Of a stretch of 64,000 bases of DNA, positions 57,746-64,000 are shown piece after piece. The notes below the pieces were generated by a model. The model saw only the letters and a program-made list of their open reading frames with translations. It was not told the origin of the DNA and did not search any database. The DNA comes from Agelas oroides. Taxonomy: Eukaryota > Porifera > Demospongiae > Agelasida > Agelasidae. A program made the translations under genes and the position numbers. The stretch lies in assembly GCA_949130485.1 (NCBI GenBank), contig OX422197.1:7110991-7174990 (forward strand), read 5' to 3'. Position 1 is the first letter of the stretch, and every line of letters begins with the position of its first letter.

Positions 57746-60700
57746 ATGGCGTCGGGAGGTGGAACTGGAGACAAAAGTGCACCTCCTCTCCCCGACCATG
57801 CTGAAGCTGATCCGAAAGGAGCTGACCCTAAGAAGCCCGTGAAACTTTCTGATTTTAAGTCAGTATTGGTAAGTGTCCGTAGCAGTATAATACTAAGCTG
57901 CCCCAAGGATTGTCATCAAGCAGACTGTTTAGTCCCGCAAGCCATACCCATGCACTTCTTCTCTAGGTAGTAGGTAGGATGGCAGTGATGCATGCACGTA
58001 CATATACTAGCCTCACAAGCCACACCCTCACACAAATGCTGGGGAAGGGGGGTGGAGGGTGTTAGTCTCGCAAGCCAGACCCACTTCCACAAAAAGAGGG
58101 AAGGGTCTGGTGAACTGCGTATACAAGCCATGTCCCACTGGAATGCTATTAGCTGGATGATGTATCAGAGATTTTCAAATAATGCACTCTTGAATTAATA
58201 CCTGTTGCGGAGTAAGCACGCTCCCTGAGAAGTATAGTCAAAGTGTTTTTACAGCTTCTGCAGTAGCGGAAAAGATGTCCTAGCTCTCTTTCGCCGTTTT
58301 CAAGACTGCTATTGCTACTCAAACAGTGATGTAATTCGTCATGTGACAAAATACTGCAACATGATTGGACCACACTGTACAGTGTGGCGAGACACGGCTT
58401 GTTTGCGCAGTTCACCAGACCCTTCCCTCTTTTTGTGGAAGTGGGTCTGGGTTGCAAGGCTAGGAAGGTGTGTGGGTGTGACCTGCAAGACCATGCATGT
58501 GGACACACTGTTGAACTGCACCTCCAGCAAGGGATAGTCACATCTTACCTGCAGAGGTAGGATCAAAATGAAATCAGACAATCAACATACACTTTAAGAG
58601 CTTCCAAGGAATAATGACTGCCACTGACTCATGCCCAGTGCGTGAGACTTACACCCAATGTGTAGGTCTGTAGTCTCATGGGCCAGACTCTCCCCATGTG
58701 AGAGTCTGGCCCATGAGAGCAGATCATGACAGATCAACAAGACCGTGACAGATCAACCAAATCAACAACATTATTTTTCTTAGATACTGCAGGAGTGTGG
58801 CTACTATTTTGTCATTTTAACCACTGAAAGAGTGACTATTGCCAATCAAGATGCTTGATTCTGGTTTCAAACACTTCTATAGGCAAGATGAAAGTCACTA
58901 CCTGTCCTGCAGTGTGGCTGTCCTAAAACTAGACTGGTCATCAGGTCTCCTTGTCCTAGTGGAGTTGATCCCTCATCATACTAGTGTCCTACAGTGTGGC
59001 TGTCCTGTAACCGTCAAGTCTTCCCTAGTGGAGCATGACTCTTTGCACTTGTTGTATGATGAGGCATTGACGGACTCTTGTAGCCCACACCCGGGATAAA
59101 TCAGGAGTGCCATTTATGGTGGCTAGGACAGAATCTGTTTTACCCTCAGGAAACCACAGTATTACTTAACAAAAGAAGGAAGGGCGTGTTGAAGGAGAGG
59201 GTTATTTAGAGAGTAACATAAGGATGGAGAGTAGACAAGGAAGTACTTGTTATCATTGTCACATGACATAGATGACATTCCATTGTGTCATGCACAATGA
59301 TATTCATGGAGCTAGCTGACCTATAACTGCTGCATGTATGTGTGAGTCAGATTGCTGGTCCAGTGGACCACCCTCCCAGTGACACACACACCCACTGCCT
59401 GGGGAGGACAAACTGTAGCTCAGTCAGCCTTCTCTTCTGACAGACTCTACTAGTCTCTAGCGAATATGTTGGATCATGTGGTTCATGGCGTCCTCTGATA
59501 TACTACATATGGTTGAATAACATGTTGTGTAGAGTGGACTCATGTTTATATTGCTCACTGCCTCTCTCCCCTCACTGATTACCCCAGAGTCTCTCTACAG
59601 TGGACAGGTGGAGCAAGCTGGTAAGTTTCTGACCACTCAGTGTTGTAATTATCCTGGTGTAGGAACACTTTTGTCCCCATCATAAATGATCACCATCACA
59701 AATGGCCACACAGTGCCAGTGATGCTGGTGGCAGGAATGTGGGTACAAGTTAGCCTCATTCCCAGGCCACTCCCACCCCAGCTTTTGATCACTTACAGTA
59801 TGGGGGAAAGGCCTGGAAGAGTTTCACATGTGATATATACTGATGTCACAGAATCTGTAGAAACCTTTCCAACCTGCTACAATGAAGCTAAAGAAACTAG
59901 ACAAGCTCCAGACAAGAGGGAGGACCTACCTCTAAAACATACCAAAACAAAACTGCTAAGGCACAGATATGATAAAAGGCTTACAAGTTAGTAAAGTGCT
60001 TGTATGTTCTGCCCAGTGAGCCCATCACACTTGGATGTTTCAGCACTTGTATCTCAGCACCCTTCAAAGGTAGGGCTTATACTTGTGATAGGTTTTATTC
60101 ACTCAGTGCAGCTCCCAGCTGGCTGTTGTACCATCTTTGTAGCTGCAACAGAAAGTGAGATACAGCTCAATGGCCTCCGATATTTTGAACAGCTGACATT
60201 TTGTGATGAGGGTGGTATGCATCTTCTTTGTATCCTCCTCACCAAGAGAATATCTCTGTTTGGACAGTTGAAGCTACGAGAGTGTGTCGTACCTCGTGTT
60301 ATGAAATGACAGAACAAAACACAACAGGAAGCCTCACCCTAACTTCTGGCTATTGTCAAGTTCTTTTCTTCTTCCCACTTGATGTTGCACTACAAGTGAA
60401 AACCCTTCCAACCCTCCTCCTCTCCCATACTGCAAACCATCAAAAGAGATGGGCGTGGCCTGCATGATAACGAGGCTAGGTTGAAGTGTAGTCAGTAGAG
60501 AACAGTTTCACAATTATATCTGCACATGATCATGTGGGTCCTGATTTGGTACCCTCGTGATCAGCAATTCAGGGTATAACATATCCATATGCAGTGAGTG
60601 TATTGGGTGTAAAGGTTAGGGATTGGCATTGTTTGTGATTGCTGTGATGTTTCATAATCTTTCACCATGGTTATCATTAGCCTTGTTCCCAGGCCTCCCC

Positions 60701-62899
60701 CATTTTGCTGTGATGTTTCATAATCTTTCACCTGGTTATTGTAGTACTAGGATTAACGTAAACTGGAAAAATTTTGGTATTAAATGTTTTGTAGGCCTGT
60801 GCAGCAACAAAAGTTAAACTCATGAAGACTTTCATGAAAAAAATTCAGCCTGAATATGAGCCTCATAGCCAGCCCTTCAGATTCACTTATAGCACTAACA
60901 TGTGGTAGCTATAAGTGCTGGTAGCAATAAACACTGGGGTAGAATACCTTAGTAACGAACTAGGCTACAGTGAGAGTGTAGTGCGTTCATTTCACAATGT
61001 TGATTCACAGCGGTGTCCAAAGGGTCATTGACTATCTACTCTTTTCCGTGCATGCCTGTGGTAAAGCCGTAAGCTTGAATGACACTCAATCTAATAATTT
61101 CATCTGTAAAATATGTCCTTAACATTCATTTGACATGCTTTTAACATAAATTTTCAACTTAAATATTCTTTGATTTACAAATACTGAGATATCGTTGAAT
61201 AAAGACCTGGTTATCATTAGTTTGTTCCCAGGCCTCCCCCGTTTTTGTACCTTCTGTTTGAGTTTACAAAAATACACGGAAATGGAAAAGTGGAGAAGGC
61301 CTGGGATCATTCATCACGTTAGTGAATGCAAGGTGTACGTAGGGTGAAGAAGCTGATATTCAGATGTATACGTACTAAGCTGTTCCTTATCAGTCGAGAC
61401 AAGTTGGTTTGACCGCATGAATGTCTGGAGTCCTGATCAGGAGTGGAGTGCTGCGAATGAACAATTTAGTGCATTGTTTGAGATTGCCCCCCACTCCCCT
61501 ACGTCCATCTTGCATCCACCTGACATCACTCACTGACGTTTTCCTTTTTTCACCACTCTTCTGCTTACATGGATCTGTGTATTACTGTGAACACAAACGG
61601 AAGAGTAAATAACAGGGCTGTCCTAGGAATGAGGCTAGGTGATTGTAGCACTGAGGTTATTGTTGGACAATGATCTGAGGTGCGGGCAAATTTACTTGGG
61701 GAGGGGCTGACATTATGGAGGGTGTGAAGGTGTTGATCATCAGTGTGAAGTACAGGAAACATTTCAGCATGATTTGAGCTATCATATCATGAAGCACTCT
61801 TGGTGTGTTATAGTGTTTTTGGTCTGCTCTTAGCTACTGTCACTGTAAGACCAAGATAATAGCCAACCTCATCTTACACACCAGCTGAGTGTGGGATATT
61901 TATACTAGCACATTGATGGACATTGTAAATATTGGAGGGAGCTACTGTCACTGTAAGACCAAGATAATAGCCAACCTCATCTTACACACCAGCTGAGTGT
62001 GGGATATTTATACTAGCACATTGATGGTCATTGTAAATATTGGAGGGAGCTATGGCCCTCTATGCTGTGATACAGGTGAAAATATTATCTACTGTACATG
62101 TGAGGAGTGGGTGTTATGAGGGTGTTATCATTGTCTGTCTCCCCTCACTGATTCTCACAGAATGCCTCCGACGTTGAGAAGGAGTTCCAGGACTGGGTAT
62201 GTCAGAGTACAGACATGGTTGTTGGTAGCCACCAGCTAAACTGCACACAGCCATTGTTATTGTTGTAATCACATTCCTCACTGAAGTATGTCAGATGATT
62301 GTAGTCACTGGCATGAGGTGGACATGTGTTGGGGGTGTGTCCTTCATGTTTCCACTCCCCTCTCCTCTACTGCCCCAGGATCCTTCAAAACGTGAAGCTG
62401 CAAAGCAGGACATTACAAAGGTATGTGAGTCCATGTCAGCCTGCAGTGAGGAGCATGTTACATACAGACCTTATGTGAATGATGTCACGTGCTATATCTC
62501 TGGATGTTATGTCATCAGCTGCGGCCATCTTGAGTGGCAAAGAGCAACGGTGAACTGTACAGTGTGACCTGTCGGTTGCCTCTGTTTGCAGGAACACATG
62601 AACCTAGCTTTATTGTCACTATGAATGTACAAGGTGTCAACATGGCCTGCTTCTGACTGAAGCCATTAAGTTTACGTACCTACAAGTTTCCTGAAAGTTG
62701 AGAACTCACAAGCCACACTGTTATACCATTGAAATACTGCACATGCCACTCAAAATTGCCACTTAGTATCCACAGCTTCAGTTTACTGTTCACTGTCCAT
62801 TCACTAGCAGTAACATAACTGCATGAGGTCTATCTCCTGTTCACTCCTGTCTCCCCCCACACACAGTGGAAGCAGCTCACAGAGCAGGAGAAGAAGAAG
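57746..62899 (+). CDS. Paralogue of the coiled-coil GTPase gene (gene B), first five exons (partial)
   Basis: Exons 57746-57868, 59588-59620, 62161-62196, 62379-62420 and 62867-62899, all phase 0, give 89 residues before the window ends. Exon 1 (ATG with A at -3) ends KKPVKLSDFKSVL, matching KKPTKLSDF of gene A. Exons 2-5 encode SLSTVDRWSKL, NASDVEKEFQDW, DPSKREAAKQDITK and [11 protein letters not shown]. Exon 5 is identical to gene A; exon 3 is three codons shorter and barely alignable. Splice sites and introns closely match gene A. The GTPase and Death parts would lie beyond the right edge, so it is unknown whether this copy is intact. Confidence 0.85.
58063..58462. mobile_element. 400-bp MITE with near-perfect 9-bp target duplication (intron 1 of gene B)
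   Basis: Starts tagtctcgcaagccagaccc and ends gggtctgggttgcaaggcta, with inverted arms over 50 bp including cacaaaaagagggaagg. Flanks ggagggtgt and ggaaggtgt agree at 8 of 9 bases. Confidence 0.88.
58671..58719. mobile_element. Small hairpin element
   Basis: tagtctcatgggccagactc faces gagtctggcccatgaga. Confidence 0.7.
61832..62047. repeat. About 107-bp tandem duplication in gene B intron 2
   Basis: Two near-identical copies from agctactgtcactgtaagac to ggagggagct. Copy A of the segmental duplication has one. Confidence 0.9.
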
Positions 62900-63466
62900 G
62901 TAGGTACAATCCTCACATTGTAAAGCTAGCTCCTGGAAACCCCTACCCTCGTACCCAGACCTTCAACCCAGTGTTTGTCACTAGCAGTACTAAAGGCCTG
63001 GTATTAATCATCTCACGCACTGATGTACCTGGATGTTAGGTGGACGTCTAGAGGCATTTTAAAATCCCAGAAAATCCCTAACTGGTCTTTTGCCTGGATG
63101 TTTACAGCACTGTTGCAATTTAACTAGCTTGGTACTCAGCTACTGGCCTTGACTGAATAATAGCATTTTAGGAATGTACCACGCCTCCAGACATCCACCT
63201 GATGTCCAGGTGTGTCACTGCATGTGATGTGTTTTACCGAGCCTTCTCCTGGTTTAGTGCTGCAAGTGGCAGAAGCTAGGCTGAAGGCCTGGGTACAAGG
63301 CTACTGCTGGCCATGTGTATTGTACAACTATTAGCTGTTGTTGACATGGTTACAACATGTGCCAACACTTAGCAATGTAAACAAACATCCTTATGGTAGC
63401 AAAACTAATTCCAATCACAGAATTCATATTGGAATTTTAAGTAACTGTACAGGTGAAGTTATGAAT

Positions 63467-63821
63467 TTGTAGCCTCATTCACAGACCTTCCCCGCCCCTA
63501 CTATTTGATTGCTTCCACTATGCAAATATTTACAGTACACAACAAACAATCTTGAACCCTTGATTGTAATGTCTGTCCAAGGACTGGAAGGCCTAAGCCT
63601 TCACAACGCAGTGCTAATACAACTCATTGTTCAGTACACTTGGGACTGATTAACACAAAGTTGGAATTATAACAGTCAGGCACTGCCCACCTTCTGTCTA
63701 CTTGACGTTACATGACATCACCACACATGATGAGATCTCCCAGGTTTTCCCCCTCTGTATTAACATACTAAAAGCAATCAAATACTGGAAGTGGGGGAGG
63801 CCTGGGAACGAGACTAAGGAA
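63467..63821. mobile_element. MITE shared with copy A (18627-18986)
   Basis: tagcctcattcacagacc at the left and ggcctgggaacgagacta at the right, at the site equivalent to copy A. Confidence 0.82.
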
Positions 63822-64000
63822 CTTGTTCATATTGCTAGTAGTTATGTATCGTACATGTGTGTGTCGTCCATTTGCTCGTGGAGTGTGGGAAATGATGAGT
63901 ATGCATTATATAGTGACGTGTGCTGATAGAGCTTGAATGTTTGAGGGGCTTGTAAATAGACCTGGCCTTCCCATCCATACACCATTTCACCTTGCATGTG

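Larger units (their letters stand above)
59249..64000 (+). repeat. Segmental duplication, copy B
   Basis: Colinear with 14884-19170 and reaching the window edge. It lacks the MITE of copy A but has about 1.1 kb of different sequence at 60670-61790, with partial TAGCCTTG-type elements. Confidence 0.93.

Noticed and set aside
59686..60467. Open frames shared between 15318-16163 and 59686-60467 as conserved small genes
   Set aside because: They lie in intron 2 of both paralogues. Their similarity is that of the whole duplicated intron, not of a coding sequence.

Overview
The window is animal nuclear DNA. Its genes have many short exons with GT-AG introns, and it holds dense foldback elements, microsatellites and two large satellite arrays. 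A sponge or another early-branching metazoan is most likely. I infer this from an animal-type HACE1, an earthworm/severin-like gelsolin start, and coiled-coil/Roc-COR-like GTPase/Death genes of a type expanded in sponges and cnidarians. The species cannot be fixed from sequence alone.

Left part (1-13.4 kb, minus strand): the 5' end of a gelsolin-family gene leaves the window at the left edge (first exons 705-112). About 340 bp away is the end of a complete HACE1 orthologue. HACE1 can be read as 24 exons from 13352 down to 1049. All phases agree and give 1,099 codons plus stop: ankyrin repeats, a long Ser/Pro-rich linker, and a HECT ligase domain with the catalytic Cys near residue 1066. Its introns hold a 23-bp minisatellite (about 3 kb) and GT and GGGA microsatellites that run straight into splice acceptors.

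Middle part (13.5-43.3 kb, plus strand): a second gene starts 179 bp from the HACE1 ATG, head to head. Its 14 exons encode 1,055 residues: a basic N-terminus, a coiled coil built from phase-0 micro-exons (21-45 nt), a P-loop/Roc-like GTPase with COR-like region in one 2.1-kb exon, and a C-terminal Death domain. Intron 10 holds a decayed partial copy of the GTPase exon.

Right part (43.3-64 kb): a repeat-rich intergenic stretch with MITEs, a HACE1-exon-like fragment on the opposite strand and a 113-bp satellite of about 4.5 kb. It is followed by the first five exons of a paralogue of the coiled-coil gene (57746 onward), which runs off the right edge. Segments 14884-19170 and 59249-64000 are a recent segmental duplication.

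The strongest signal is in that duplication. Introns differ by only about 2-4% by eye, while the small coiled-coil exons 2-4 differ far more, nearly always changing amino acids (E to R, E to K, E to Q). This suggests diversifying selection on the oligomerisation segment of a putative innate-immune or cell-death GTPase. A second clear signal is an abundant MITE superfamily with TAGTCTCG/TAGCCTCG ends and 9-bp target duplications, including one filled/empty site pair between the two paralogues.
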